Part shown: piece by piece, positions 26,438-35,212 of the stretch
Numbering within the stretch: position 1 is the first letter of the stretch
How the letters are laid out: the number at the start of each line of letters is the position of its first letter
NCBI RefSeq assembly: GCF_019977655.1
Contig: NZ_AP024849.1
Span: 2,451,001-2,515,000, forward strand
DNA from: Clostridium gelidum
GTDB lineage: Bacteria; Bacillota; Clostridia; Clostridiales; Clostridiaceae
Reading direction: 5' to 3'
DNA: 64,000 bases
Notes under the pieces: model-generated
The model's database searches: none
What the model saw: the letters and a program-made list of their open reading frames with translations, nothing else
Told to the model about the DNA's origin: nothing
Translations under genes and position numbers: made by a program

Positions 26438-27076
26438 ATGAAAGCAGTTATTTTTGACATGGATGGAGTAATTATTGACAGTGAGCCAATCCACTTTGAG
26501 ACAGACATGGAAACGATGAAGTATTTAGGATGTAATATTTCAAAAGAAGAACTAGAAAAGTATGTAGGTACAACAAATGAATATATGTTTTCAGATATAA
26601 AGAAGAATTATAATATAGAAAAATCAGTTGAAGATATAATTAATTATAGGGCAGAAATAATTAAAAATAAGATAGTACAATCCGGTTTAGAACCAATAGA
26701 AGGAATTAGAGAATTGTTAAGTGAATTAAAAAAGAAAAACATTCCTGCTGCAATTGCTTCCTCATCCCCTAAAGACTTTATAAATGTAGTAGTATCAAAG
26801 TTTAAATTGCAAGAGTACTTTAAGTATATAGTAAGCGGAGAAGAAGTAGAAAACGGAAAGCCAGCACCTGATGTTTATATCGAAACTGCCAAGAAATTAG
26901 GAATAGCTCCAAAGGATTGTACAGTTATTGAAGATTCTAAAAATGGTGTATTAGCTGCTAAAGTTGCAGGAATGAGGTGTATCGGCTTCCAAAATATTAA
27001 TTCAGGAAATCAAGATTTATCTAAAGCCAATGTTATTGTTAAATCAATTGCAGAAATAAAATTGTCGTATTTGTAA
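26438..27076 (+). CDS. HAD-superfamily hydrolase, beta-phosphoglucomutase-like
   Basis: A 212-residue subfamily IA HAD protein. Motif I is FDMDGVIIDSEP, with nucleophile D7 and acid/base D9. Motif II is IASSSP, the motif III lysine is in NGKPAPDVY, and motif IV is VIEDSKNGVLAA. The helical cap (about residues 16-80) resembles that of beta-phosphoglucomutase and phosphatases such as those for 2-deoxyglucose 6-phosphate. Substrate is not decidable. AAGGAGGG precedes the ATG. It is transcribed alone. Confidence 0.85.
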   Translation: MKAVIFDMDGVIIDSEPIHFETDMETMKYLGCNISKEELEKYVGTTNEYMFSDIKKNYNIEKSVEDIINYRAEIIKNKIVQSGLEPIEGIRELLSELKKKNIPAAIASSSPKDFINVVVSKFKLQEYFKYIVSGEEVENGKPAPDVYIETAKKLGIAPKDCTVIEDSKNGVLAAKVAGMRCIGFQNINSGNQDLSKANVIVKSIAEIKLSYL

Positions 27077-27338
27077 ATGAAAAAAATGATATTTTTTATA
27101 AAAAATGCTGGCTGAAAAATTTATTTTACTAAATTATAGTAGTAATACGATTTCAAAAGACATTTTACCTAAATTTAGTTTATAAAAGGCCCAAAATATT
27201 AAAATTTGGTTGTATAATTATATAGAACATTAAAATGTTGTAAATTTGAGAGAAAATTAGATTATTTTATAATTATTTGAGATTATAAATCAAAAATGGT
27301 ATAATCTATATGTTAAAAAGCAAAGGGGAGACGATTAG

Positions 27339-28814
27339 ATGCGACATAATAAATTAAAAAAATTAGCGCTACTGGCTGTGATTTTATGTATTAACAGTAT
27401 TCCGGTAGTAACTTATGCAAAAGATACTACTGTAAATAGCGAAATCACTACACAAAGCAAGATTGAAATTGATGACAACTGGCTTACGCGAGAAGTTGCT
27501 AGTCAATTGAAGAAAAAGGTTGGAAATCTTACAGAACAAGATTTTGTAAATATTAAAAAAATTGACTTACATTATGATAATATTGATAATAATATACCAG
27601 AAGAAATAAAATTATTAAAAAATTTGGAATATTTAAATTTAAATTCTTGTAAGATAGATGGACAAGCTCCAGAATCTTTAGGAGACTTACCTAAGTTAAC
27701 TTATTTAGATTTAGGAGATAATAAGCTTGAAGGATTACCTGATAATATTAAAAAGAAAATTATAAGTGGAAAGTATAGTTATTGCGATGTAGAAGGTAAT
27801 AAATCTAAACTCGAAGAAGGTTGGTATTTTCTAAAAGGTAAATGGTGTTATTTAGACAGAAATGGAGATAGAAGTAAAGGAAGTAAAAGAATAGATGGTA
27901 AAGATTACGAATTTACCGAAGATGGGAATGTAAGGGAAGGCTGGGAAACAGATAAAGATAATAATAAGTATTATTACGATAGAGTAAGTGGAGCTATAAA
28001 AAGTAAATGGCAACAAGTTTCTGGAAAATGGTATTACTTTAATGAAGAAGGCATAATGCAAAAAGGGCTGCAAACTATTAAAGGTGTTAAATTTTATTTA
28101 AATGATAGTGGAGAAATGGTTACTGGATGGCAAAAAATAGATAATAATAATTACAATTTTTCAAGTACAGGTGGAATGCAATATGGTTGGTTAACTTTAG
28201 ATGATAAAAAATATTATCTTGATCAAAGTACAGGAGCAATGGCATCCGGAGAAAAGACTATAAACGGTGAGAAATTTAAATTTTCTACTGATGGTTCATT
28301 AATTAAAAATACGTGGATTGATAATTATACATATATTCAAGCTAACGGTAAGTCTGTAAACACGTATTCTAATTATTCACATTCTAATACTAATTATCAG
28401 TTATTTAAATATATGACTGATGTAAATAATCAAATGAGTGTTGATAATACTGCTGTTTGGTTACATGGAGGGGATACTAGTAACAACTGTGTATATTTTG
28501 CATCAGAAGTTTTAAGAAGAACTGGAGTTAATATTCCAAAGGCGACAGCTAATACTTATCAATTTGAAAATCAATTAAAGAGTTTGGGATTTACATATAG
28601 TTATGATTTTTCACAATTGAAACCAGGAGATATTATATTTACAAATAATTATACCCATGTATATATTTTTATGTGCTGGGATGTAGATGGATATGCTTAT
28701 ATTGTGGACAATCAAAGGACAAGCTATGGGAATTCAGTTCTTCATAGAAGACAAATATATCAAGATACTGCTATCTCAGATAGAGCAACTCATTTTTTCT
28801 ATTATCCTAAGTAA
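27339..28814 (+). CDS. Secreted LRR and cell-wall-binding repeat protein with NlpC/CHAP-like domain
   Basis: A 491-residue secreted protein. The signal peptide is about residues 1-27 (LALLAVILCINSIPVVTYA). Leucine-rich repeats lie at about 68-135 (LEYLNLNSCKIDG, LTYLDLGDNKLEG). Six to seven choline-binding-type cell-wall repeats follow at about 155-345 (GWYFLKGKWCYLD, KWYYFNEEGIMQKG). The C-terminal domain, about 375-491, has NNCVYFASEVLRRTG and PGDIIFTNNYTHVYIF, with likely catalytic C384 and H440, as in NlpC/P60 or CHAP peptidases. It would bind the wall polymer and cleave peptidoglycan stem peptides. Fusing an LRR segment to wall repeats and a peptidase is unusual. GGGGAGA precedes the ATG. 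Confidence 0.8.
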   Translation: MRHNKLKKLALLAVILCINSIPVVTYAKDTTVNSEITTQSKIEIDDNWLTREVASQLKKKVGNLTEQDFVNIKKIDLHYDNIDNNIPEEIKLLKNLEYLNLNSCKIDGQAPESLGDLPKLTYLDLGDNKLEGLPDNIKKKIISGKYSYCDVEGNKSKLEEGWYFLKGKWCYLDRNGDRSKGSKRIDGKDYEFTEDGNVREGWETDKDNNKYYYDRVSGAIKSKWQQVSGKWYYFNEEGIMQKGLQTIKGVKFYLNDSGEMVTGWQKIDNNNYNFSSTGGMQYGWLTLDDKKYYLDQSTGAMASGEKTINGEKFKFSTDGSLIKNTWIDNYTYIQANGKSVNTYSNYSHSNTNYQLFKYMTDVNNQMSVDNTAVWLHGGDTSNNCVYFASEVLRRTGVNIPKATANTYQFENQLKSLGFTYSYDFSQLKPGDIIFTNNYTHVYIFMCWDVDGYAYIVDNQRTSYGNSVLHRRQIYQDTAISDRATHFFYYPK

Positions 28815-28879
28815 TATAATTTAGGAAAAGAGTCTGTTTAAATTTAATTGAATTAATTTTTTAAAACGCTAATATGAAA

Positions 28880-28926
28880 AAGCATTTATGATTAATAAGA
28901 AACTATTAATTATAAATGCTTTTTTT
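28880..28926 (+). terminator. Terminator after the cell-wall protein
   Basis: AGCATTTAT..ATTAAT pairs with ATTAAT..ATAAATGCT, ending at 28920, followed by TTTTTT. Confidence 0.7.
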
Positions 28927-28928
28927 GT

Positions 28929-28965
28929 ACGTAAAAATCACGTAAAAATTATTCATATATATGAA
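28929..28965. promoter_or_regulatory. Possible operator of the metal cluster
   Basis: A direct repeat ACGTAAAAAT (28929-28938 and 28940-28949) is followed by a perfect palindrome TTCATATATATGAA (28952-28965), about 50 bases before the first GTPase gene. It does not match the Bacillus Zur consensus. A metal-dependent repressor is a guess from context. Confidence 0.35.
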
Positions 28966-29017
28966 AAAAATATAGTATAAATAGAAATATCAATATTTAA
29001 AAGAAAAGGAGAATTCA

Positions 29018-29959
29018 ATGAAGGCTCAGGTTGATATATTTTCAGGCTTTTTAGGAGCAGGTAAAACAATGCTAATTAAGAAGTTATTGAATGAAAAAGT
29101 TTATGGGAAAAATACAGTTATTATAGAAAATGAATTTGGAGAAATAGGAATAGATTCAGAGATATTAAAAGAAAGTAATCTTGAAATTAAGGAAATCAAT
29201 TCGGGCTGTATATGTTGTGAGGTTTCAGGAGATTTTGGAGGAGCCATATTTGAAGTTTTAAATAAATACAAACCTGATAATATAATAATTGAACCCTCAG
29301 GAGTAGCTAAATTAAGTGAAATATTAAATATATTAAAAGGAATGCAGTTTAAAGATAAGGTTGAAATTAGAAATATTTTTACTTTGATTGATATTAGAAA
29401 TTATGATATGTATTTAAAGAATTTTAAAGAATTTTATGAAAATCAAATAAGAAAAGCAAATAAAATTGTGTTAAGTCGAAGTCAATTAGTAGAGGATAAA
29501 AAGATTAAAACTACCATAGACTCTATTAAAAAGTTTAATTCTAAGGCTGAAATAATATATAAACCTTGGGAAAGCATAAAGGGCAGTGATTTTTTTAAAA
29601 CAAATGAAATTGAAGAGAAAAAGGAAATGTTTATTGTCAAATCTAACCAAAGTAAAACATTTATTAAAAAAGTAAATCATAGTGCTAAAGAGGTTTTTGA
29701 AACATATCCTATAGACCTCGATTACGATACTAGTACACAAGAAATTCAAAGAAAGTTTGAGCTTATAGAGAATAGTGAGAAGTATGGACAAATAATAAGA
29801 GCAAAGGGATTTATAAAAGGAACTGATGGAGGATATTATCAATTTGATTATGTTCCAAATGAATTTAAGAGTAGAAAAATCAAATGGTCTAATAAAAAAG
29901 TTGTTTCAATAATTGGAAGTAAATTAAATAAGAAAGAATTAAAACAATTATTTAGTTAA
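29018..29959 (+). CDS. COG0523 (CobW/G3E) GTPase, putative metallochaperone
   Basis: A 313-residue G3E GTPase with Walker A GFLGAGKT (10-17), the metal-binding CICC (C64, C66, C67) directly after NSG, and IIEPSG as the switch region. The C-terminal CobW_C-like domain spans about 200-300. COG0523 proteins insert or deliver metals, often zinc, with GTP hydrolysis. No histidine-rich loop is present. AAAGGAGA precedes the ATG. It begins a four-gene cluster with a second GTPase, a COG0701 permease and a TIGR03943 protein, the combination seen around Bacillus yciC/ycgR/ycgQ-type genes. A metal uptake or allocation function is inferred. Confidence 0.85.
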   Translation: MKAQVDIFSGFLGAGKTMLIKKLLNEKVYGKNTVIIENEFGEIGIDSEILKESNLEIKEINSGCICCEVSGDFGGAIFEVLNKYKPDNIIIEPSGVAKLSEILNILKGMQFKDKVEIRNIFTLIDIRNYDMYLKNFKEFYENQIRKANKIVLSRSQLVEDKKIKTTIDSIKKFNSKAEIIYKPWESIKGSDFFKTNEIEEKKEMFIVKSNQSKTFIKKVNHSAKEVFETYPIDLDYDTSTQEIQRKFELIENSEKYGQIIRAKGFIKGTDGGYYQFDYVPNEFKSRKIKWSNKKVVSIIGSKLNKKELKQLFS

Positions 29960-30021
29960 TTGTATTCAAAAAATATAAAGTAAGAATGTATAATTACAAT
30001 TTATAAGAAGGCGGTGATAAG

Positions 30022-30648
30022 ATGAAAATACATATTGAGATTGTAACAGGTTTTTTAGGCTCTGGGAAAACTTCATTTATAAACTCTTTATTAAGTGAAA
30101 CTCAAGTTGAGGGAGAAAAGATTTTGATTTTTCAACTTGAGCATGGAGAAAAAAAAATCTCACAATCAACGGATATAAATTATTTTGTGGAAATTAAAAA
30201 ATTAAATGAAGTTAAAGACCTTAAAAAAGAAATGATTTATTCAATAAAGAAATACAATCCCAATAGGATAATTATTGAATATAATGGAACTTCTAATTTA
30301 AAGGAATTAATTGATATATTAAATGAAAAAATTTATAGCGACTATAGCAAAGTTACTACAATATTTTTCGTTGCAGATGGGAAGAATTTAAACAAATATA
30401 TTGATAATGTGGGAAGTTTTATAATTCCATTTATACAATATTCAAACATGATAGTCGTAAATAACATGGACTATTGTAAAAAGGAAGTCTTAGATGAAGG
30501 TTTTAAAAAAGTAAGGAATATTAATCCTAAAGCTTATATTTTAAAAGTGAGCAATAAGTATACTTTAAAGTATGCTCTTAAAGAGGCTAATGTCCTAGAC
30601 AACGGATACTTGAAGAAATTAAAAATCAAATTTGCAAATTATAAATAG
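30022..30648 (+). CDS. Short COG0523-like GTPase lacking the CxCC motif
   Basis: A 208-residue protein with Walker A GFLGSGKT (10-17) and IIIEYNGTSNLKELI in the place of IIEPSG. It corresponds only to the G domain. The CxCC metal site and the C-terminal CobW_C domain are both missing, so it is unlikely to bind metal like its 313-residue neighbour. The continuous frame and the good ribosome-binding site (AGGCGGTGA) argue against a decaying pseudogene. It may form a heterodimer with, or regulate, the full-length GTPase 62 bases upstream. Confidence 0.7.
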   Translation: MKIHIEIVTGFLGSGKTSFINSLLSETQVEGEKILIFQLEHGEKKISQSTDINYFVEIKKLNEVKDLKKEMIYSIKKYNPNRIIIEYNGTSNLKELIDILNEKIYSDYSKVTTIFFVADGKNLNKYIDNVGSFIIPFIQYSNMIVVNNMDYCKKEVLDEGFKKVRNINPKAYILKVSNKYTLKYALKEANVLDNGYLKKLKIKFANYK

Positions 30649-30652
30649 TATC

Positions 30653-30943
30653 ATAGATACCCACTAAAAATCGTACTTATGCGTATAATCCGCCGAAATA
30701 AAGGGGCATGCATTTGTTCCAGTTACTGAAGATTTTGATGGGTGCTTCTAAGATCACAAGTTGTACCCAAAATGCTTGCTTCAAAGACAAGCTTTGAACA
30801 AGCATTTTGGAACAACTTATAATCTAAGAAGCACAGCCATCAAAATCTTCTAATGTAACACTCCACAAAAGTAAGCCCCCTTATTTCTACTTTTGGAGAT
30901 ATATGCAAGGTAGAAAAAGTAACTTAGAATTTGGGTATCTATA
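30653..30943. repeat. Large foldback element F1
   Basis: A 291-bp nested inverted repeat. Ends ATAGATACCCA (30653-30663) and TGGGTATCTAT (30932-30942) are perfect complements. Inside are GAAGATTTTGATGG/CCATCAAAATCTTC (30728-30741 with 30837-30850), GTGCTTCT/AGAAGCAC (30742-30749 with 30827-30834), and an apical stem CCAAAATGCTTG/CAAGCATTTTGG. No ORF. It ends 44 bases before the permease start. Its left arm, ending ATAATCCGCCGAAATAAAGG, recurs in F2 and F3. Confidence 0.8.
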
Positions 30944-30986
30944 TTAGAGGCGAATACAGAATATAAGCTTGAAATGGGGATGGGAC

Positions 30987-31985
30987 ATGGTTAATTATAA
31001 TAGGAAAAGGTTAAATTTCTTTATATTGTGTGTAATAATATTAATACTCTTTATTTATAAAAAAAATGCAATAAATTTAAATATAGAAGAAATAGGGGAT
31101 TTTGCAAGTATATTTACGAGTATAATTCTTGAGGCAATCCCGTTTATTATTATAGGCTCTTTCGTATCTGCAATAATTCAAATTTTTATATCCGAAGAAA
31201 TTATATCTAGGTTAATACCGAATGTAAATATTTTTGGGTATTTGGGAGCAGCTTTAATTGGACTTATTTTTCCAGTTTGTGAATGTGCGATTATTCCTAT
31301 AACAAGGAGGCTTATAAAAAAAGGTGTACCCATAGGTTTTGGAGTAACCTTTATGCTTGCAGTACCTATAATTAATCCAGTGGTAATAATGTCTACTTAT
31401 TATGCATTTTATGATAAGCAATCTATGGTTATACTTAGAACAGCTGGTGGATTTGTAGCCGCAATTTTAATTGGAATCATAGTGAATTCTCTTGAAGAAA
31501 ATAAACATTCCATAATTTTAGATTCTGTAGAAAATGATAATTATTGTAATTGTGGATGTAATGATATATTTCCAAATCAAAGTAAATTTAAAGCAATATT
31601 TGAGCACACGAATAGAGAGTTTTTAGACATTATGGGGTATTTAATATTTGGAGCTTTTATATCTAGTGGCTTTCAAGTTTTTGTCTCTCATGGAGGATTT
31701 AATTTCATTTCTGATAATAAAATATTGGTCATAATTTTTATGATGTTTCTTGGCTTTTCCCTATCCCTTTGCTCAGAAGCAGATGCTTTTGTTGCAAGAA
31801 GTTTCTTAGCTAATTATTCATTTAGTGGAGTAGCAGCTTTTTTGATTTTAGGGCCTATGCTTGATTTAAAGAATCTGATTATGTTATCTGGAACTTTCAA
31901 AAAGAAATTTGTATTTAAGCTGAGTTTAACGACAATTAGTGTTGTATTTATAATTTCTTGTTTATTTGTCATATGTGGAATATAA
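30987..31985 (+). CDS. COG0701 (DUF318-type) permease, putative metal transporter
   Basis: A 332-residue membrane protein with about eight hydrophobic helices. The family motif PVCECAIIPITRRLIKKGVP lies near residues 90-109. A central cytoplasmic loop carries NCGCND (near residue 190), probable metal-binding cysteines, and LCSEADAFVA is the second conserved block. The family contains the organoarsenical exporter ArsP, but here the COG0523 and TIGR03943 partners point to metal transport. ATG 30987 is preferred over an in-frame TTG at 30969 because GGGGATGGG precedes it. The foldback element immediately upstream could influence its expression. Confidence 0.82.
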   Translation: MVNYNRKRLNFFILCVIILILFIYKKNAINLNIEEIGDFASIFTSIILEAIPFIIIGSFVSAIIQIFISEEIISRLIPNVNIFGYLGAALIGLIFPVCECAIIPITRRLIKKGVPIGFGVTFMLAVPIINPVVIMSTYYAFYDKQSMVILRTAGGFVAAILIGIIVNSLEENKHSIILDSVENDNYCNCGCNDIFPNQSKFKAIFEHTNREFLDIMGYLIFGAFISSGFQVFVSHGGFNFISDNKILVIIFMMFLGFSLSLCSEADAFVARSFLANYSFSGVAAFLILGPMLDLKNLIMLSGTFKKKFVFKLSLTTISVVFIISCLFVICGI

Positions 31986-32063
31986 GGCATATTCAACTTC
32001 TTGTTTTTTAAAAATATGCCTAAAATAAGAACATTATTTATATACAATAAGGGGGACGGATAA

Positions 32064-32801
32064 GTGAGAAGATTTAATTTTGATGAATTTTTATGGTTTA
32101 TAGTTCTTATTTTATTAGATTTATCAATAATTTATTTGGTATTTACAGGTAAGATAGATTTTTATATAGGAGATAAAATGATTAAATATATTTACATTAC
32201 TATAGTAATGATAAGTATAATTACAATTTTTCAATTTAAAAATGTATTTACATCAAAAGGAAATGGTAATATTAAAAAGAAATTACTACCAATTGTGCTA
32301 ACTGTGATATTAGGCATAATTTCAATTAATAAGCAAGAAACTTTTAAACATATTGAACTTAATAAAGAACTTACAGAAAGCAAAGTAAGCAGTATGGATA
32401 TGAAATCATTATATGAACATGAATTAGACGATAGCTTAATTAAAGGTGACAATAATAATAAAGAAATTCTAATAATTAATGAAGATAATCCTATGGTACT
32501 TGAAGATATAAGAATAAATCCCGAAAAATATATAGAGATGAAATTGGAAATTCATGGATTTGTATGCAAACAAAGTTATTTAAATAAAAACCAATTTATT
32601 ATAGGAAGAATCGTGATGTCTTGCTGTGCAGCTGATTCAAAAGCTGTTGGGATAATAGGAGAATATGATAAAGCTTATGACTTAAATGAAAATGAGAAGA
32701 TCATTGCACATGGAACAATTAGTAGTTCAACTATAAGAGATGATAATAATGCAAGTCATAAGGTACCAATAATAAAAATAGAAAAATTAGAACTTGAATA
32801 A
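32064..32801 (+). CDS. TIGR03943/YcgQ-like membrane protein, permease partner
   Basis: A 245-residue protein starting at GTG with GGGGGACGGA upstream. Two N-terminal helices (about residues 8-30 and 38-56) and a further hydrophobic segment near 73-88 lead to an extracytoplasmic domain. That domain contains RIVMSCCAADSKAVGIIG (cysteine pair near residues 190-191), the hallmark of TIGR03943 family putative permease subunits. These proteins occur next to COG0701 permeases and probably form a complex with them. The conserved CC could bind metal. It lies 78 bases after the permease, with foldback element F2 directly downstream. Confidence 0.8.
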   Translation: MRRFNFDEFLWFIVLILLDLSIIYLVFTGKIDFYIGDKMIKYIYITIVMISIITIFQFKNVFTSKGNGNIKKKLLPIVLTVILGIISINKQETFKHIELNKELTESKVSSMDMKSLYEHELDDSLIKGDNNNKEILIINEDNPMVLEDIRINPEKYIEMKLEIHGFVCKQSYLNKNQFIIGRIVMSCCAADSKAVGIIGEYDKAYDLNENEKIIAHGTISSSTIRDDNNASHKVPIIKIEKLELE

Positions 32802-32811
32802 AGCAAATACT

Positions 32812-33175
32812 TATAGATACAAATGTAAAAACTGTACTTATGAGTATAATCCGCCGAAATTGAATACATATTTATTCCGTAGGACTGTGAAAATTTCGCT
32901 GGAAGCATTCTAAATGGGAGGTTGCACCCATTATAGTTTGCTCCAAATGTAAAAGCTCACAGAGAAAGTTCGAAGAACGAAATATAAAATTTCGATTCTC
33001 ACTTTTTGGACAAACTATAATAGAGCAACCTCCCATTAAGAAGCTTCAGCAGCTTATTTTCAATGCCTACTTCACAAATATGTATCCAATTTCTCTGTTT
33101 GGATATGCTCCTAAGTATAGTAAATGTTGAATATAATACAAAGCATAAGTAAAATTTCAGTTGTGGGTATCTATA
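32812..33175. repeat. Large foldback element F2
   Basis: Ends TATAGATAC and GTATCTATA close a 364-bp nested inverted repeat. Inner perfect stems are AATGGGAGGTTGC/GCAACCTCCCATT (32913-32925 with 33025-33037) and TTATAGTTTG/CAAACTATAA (32931-32940 with 33011-33020), with an apical CGAAAT/ATTTCG hairpin. The left arm GTACTTATGAGTATAATCCG continues into CCGAAAT as in F1, but the core stems are unrelated in sequence. Confidence 0.78.
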
Positions 33176-33195
33176 TAAATACAACATAATTACTT

Positions 33196-33431
33196 ATACT
33201 TGAGATATTATATCAAAGTAGAAATAAAGGGTACTCTTTTGTGCAGTGTTGCATCAGAGGATTTAGCTATAGATATTTCTTCAGTAGAAGTTGTTCCATT
33301 TATGCTTGTCCCAATGTATATTGGGACAAGCATAAATGGTGCAACTTTTACTGTTAGAAATTCATAGCTAAATCCTCAGCAACCGGAACAATAGAGTACC
33401 CTTTATTTCGGCGAGTTATACGCAGAAGTAT
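33196..33431. repeat. Large foldback element F3 (opposite orientation)
   Basis: Nested perfect stems: GAAATAAAGGGTACTCT/AGAGTACCCTTTATTTC (33221-33237 with 33393-33409), GAGGATTTAGCTAT/ATAGCTAAATCCTC (33257-33270 with 33364-33377), and a 19-bp apical stem (33296-33314 with 33321-33339, loop TGTATA). Its right arm, read on the minus strand, contains GCGTATAACTCGCCGAAAT, matching the left arm of F1 and F2. It lies just downstream of the ABC exporter stop. Confidence 0.8.
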
Positions 33432-33441
33432 GTTCTCGCCA

Positions 33442-35211
33442 TTATGCATCTTGCTTAAGAAAACTATATTGAGCGGAATATAAATTATGGTAATATCCAG
33501 GTGTTAAAAGTAACTCAGAGTGAGTACCATGTTCAACTATCTTACCATTAGAAAGAACAAAGATTTTATCACAATCACGAATAGTTGAAAGCCTATGGGC
33601 TATTACTATAGAAGTTCTTCCTTTCATGAGTTTTTTTATTCCATCTTGAACCAATAATTCAGTTTCTGTATCAATATTTGCTGTTGCTTCATCTAATATT
33701 AGTATTCTAGGATTTGCAATTAATGCTCTTGCAAAAGCTATTAATTGCCTTTGTCCAAGAGAAAGTCTTGAACCCCTCTCATTTACATTTGTATCATAAC
33801 CGTCTTCAAGTTTTTCAATAAATTCATGTGCATTAACAGCTTTTGCAGCTTGAATTACTTCATCATCAGTTGCATTTAATTTACCATAACGTATATTTTC
33901 TTTAATTGAAGTTGAGAATAAAAATGAATCTTGAAGCATTATTCCCATTTGGCTTCTTAAAGTTTCAATATTAACTTCTTTAATATCAGCTCCATCAATT
34001 CTTATAGAGCCAAAAGTAGGATCATAAAATCTACTTATTAAATTAGTTATTGTGGTTTTTCCTGCACCAGTTTCACCAACTAAAGCAATTTTTTCTCCAG
34101 CATTTAATTTAAAGCATGCATCTTTAAGTGCTGCACCTTCTCCTTTAGAATAGGCAAAGGTAACATGGTCAAATTCAATGTCTCCTTTAATTGGAGGAAG
34201 AATTTTATTGGAATTTTCATCTATCATATCACTTTTAGTATCTAAAATATCAAAGATTCTTTCACCAGCAGACATACTAGTAACAAATGCATTATAAAAT
34301 GCAGAAAGATTTATTATAGGTCTCCAAAGCATGTCAATATACATGAAAAAAGCCATTAAAGTGCCTAAAGTTAAATTTCTTTGTTTAGTTAATATATATC
34401 CAGAAATAATTAATATAACCATGCTTAAACCACGAAATAAATCCAAAAATGGCCAAAAGAAATCTTGAGTATAAACAGCATTCATAAAGCCATTAGCATG
34501 CTTTCCTATATGAGTATCAAATTTATCTTTAGCATAATATTTTTTGCTAAAACCTTGAATTACTTTCATACCTGACAATGATTCATGAGTATATCCAATT
34601 AGTGATGAACGATGTTCTCTAAAAACTTTCCATTTCTTATCTGATTTAATTTCAATAAAGAACATAGCAAATGTTAAAAGGGGTATTGTAATAAGGCAAA
34701 CTGCTCCTAAAACAGGATTTAGTATAAGCATCATACATACAACCAATATAATAGTAAAGATATTTGGAATTAAATTTACAATACTATTATTTAATAAATT
34801 TTGCAGCGCATTTACATCGCCAACAACTCTAGAAATAATCTTTCCAACAGGTCTATTATCAAAGAAATTAAAACTTAAAGTTTGAATATGAGTATATAAA
34901 CTGTGTCTAATGTCTACTAATATTTGATTCGTGATTTTAGACATAGCTATGGTTCTAATTCTAGATAAAATCATAGAAACTACATTAACAAGTATTAAAG
35001 CAACGCCAAGAAATAATAATGCTTTAATATTTTTTTCTTGTACAAAAGTATCAATTGATACTTTCATTAAATAAGGAGTTAAAGTACTACAAGCCATTAC
35101 AATAAGTAACAGGAATATTACAAATATTACTTTCATTTTATAGGGTTTAACGTATTTTAATAATCTTTTGATTATTGAAATTTTAGAAGATTCATTTATT
35201 ATATCGTTCAA
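33442..35211 (-). CDS. ABC exporter half-transporter, second subunit (BmrD/LmrD-like)
   Basis: A 589-residue fused transmembrane-ATPase protein. Six helices occupy about residues 20-300, then the nucleotide-binding domain with GETGAGKTT (Walker A), RLSLGQRQ (signature, L in place of the common S-G-G), ILILDEATANID (Walker B) and IAHRLST (H-loop). The frame extends to 35268, but GGAGG (35221-35225) precedes a TTG at 35211, one base after the stop of the first exporter gene, so TTG is taken as the start. The two proteins should form a heterodimeric multidrug or lipid exporter. The gene lies in the leader-peptide-controlled operon. Confidence 0.88.
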   Translation of the reverse strand: MNDIINESSKISIIKRLLKYVKPYKMKVIFVIFLLLIVMACSTLTPYLMKVSIDTFVQEKNIKALLFLGVALILVNVVSMILSRIRTIAMSKITNQILVDIRHSLYTHIQTLSFNFFDNRPVGKIISRVVGDVNALQNLLNNSIVNLIPNIFTIILVVCMMLILNPVLGAVCLITIPLLTFAMFFIEIKSDKKWKVFREHRSSLIGYTHESLSGMKVIQGFSKKYYAKDKFDTHIGKHANGFMNAVYTQDFFWPFLDLFRGLSMVILIISGYILTKQRNLTLGTLMAFFMYIDMLWRPIINLSAFYNAFVTSMSAGERIFDILDTKSDMIDENSNKILPPIKGDIEFDHVTFAYSKGEGAALKDACFKLNAGEKIALVGETGAGKTTITNLISRFYDPTFGSIRIDGADIKEVNIETLRSQMGIMLQDSFLFSTSIKENIRYGKLNATDDEVIQAAKAVNAHEFIEKLEDGYDTNVNERGSRLSLGQRQLIAFARALIANPRILILDEATANIDTETELLVQDGIKKLMKGRTSIVIAHRLSTIRDCDKIFVLSNGKIVEHGTHSELLLTPGYYHNLYSAQYSFLKQDA

Positions 35212-35212
35212 A

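Noticed and set aside
28921..29017. Zur box upstream of the COG0523 gene
   Set aside because: The palindrome TTCATATATATGAA lacks the TCGTAAT-ATTACGA pattern of Bacillus Zur sites.
30969..30986. TTG start adding six residues to the permease
   Set aside because: It has no Shine-Dalgarno, whereas GGGGATGGG lies before ATG 30987.
30653..33431. Insertion sequence with transposase
   Set aside because: No transposase frame exists in or between the foldback elements; the enclosed genes are a permease and its partner.
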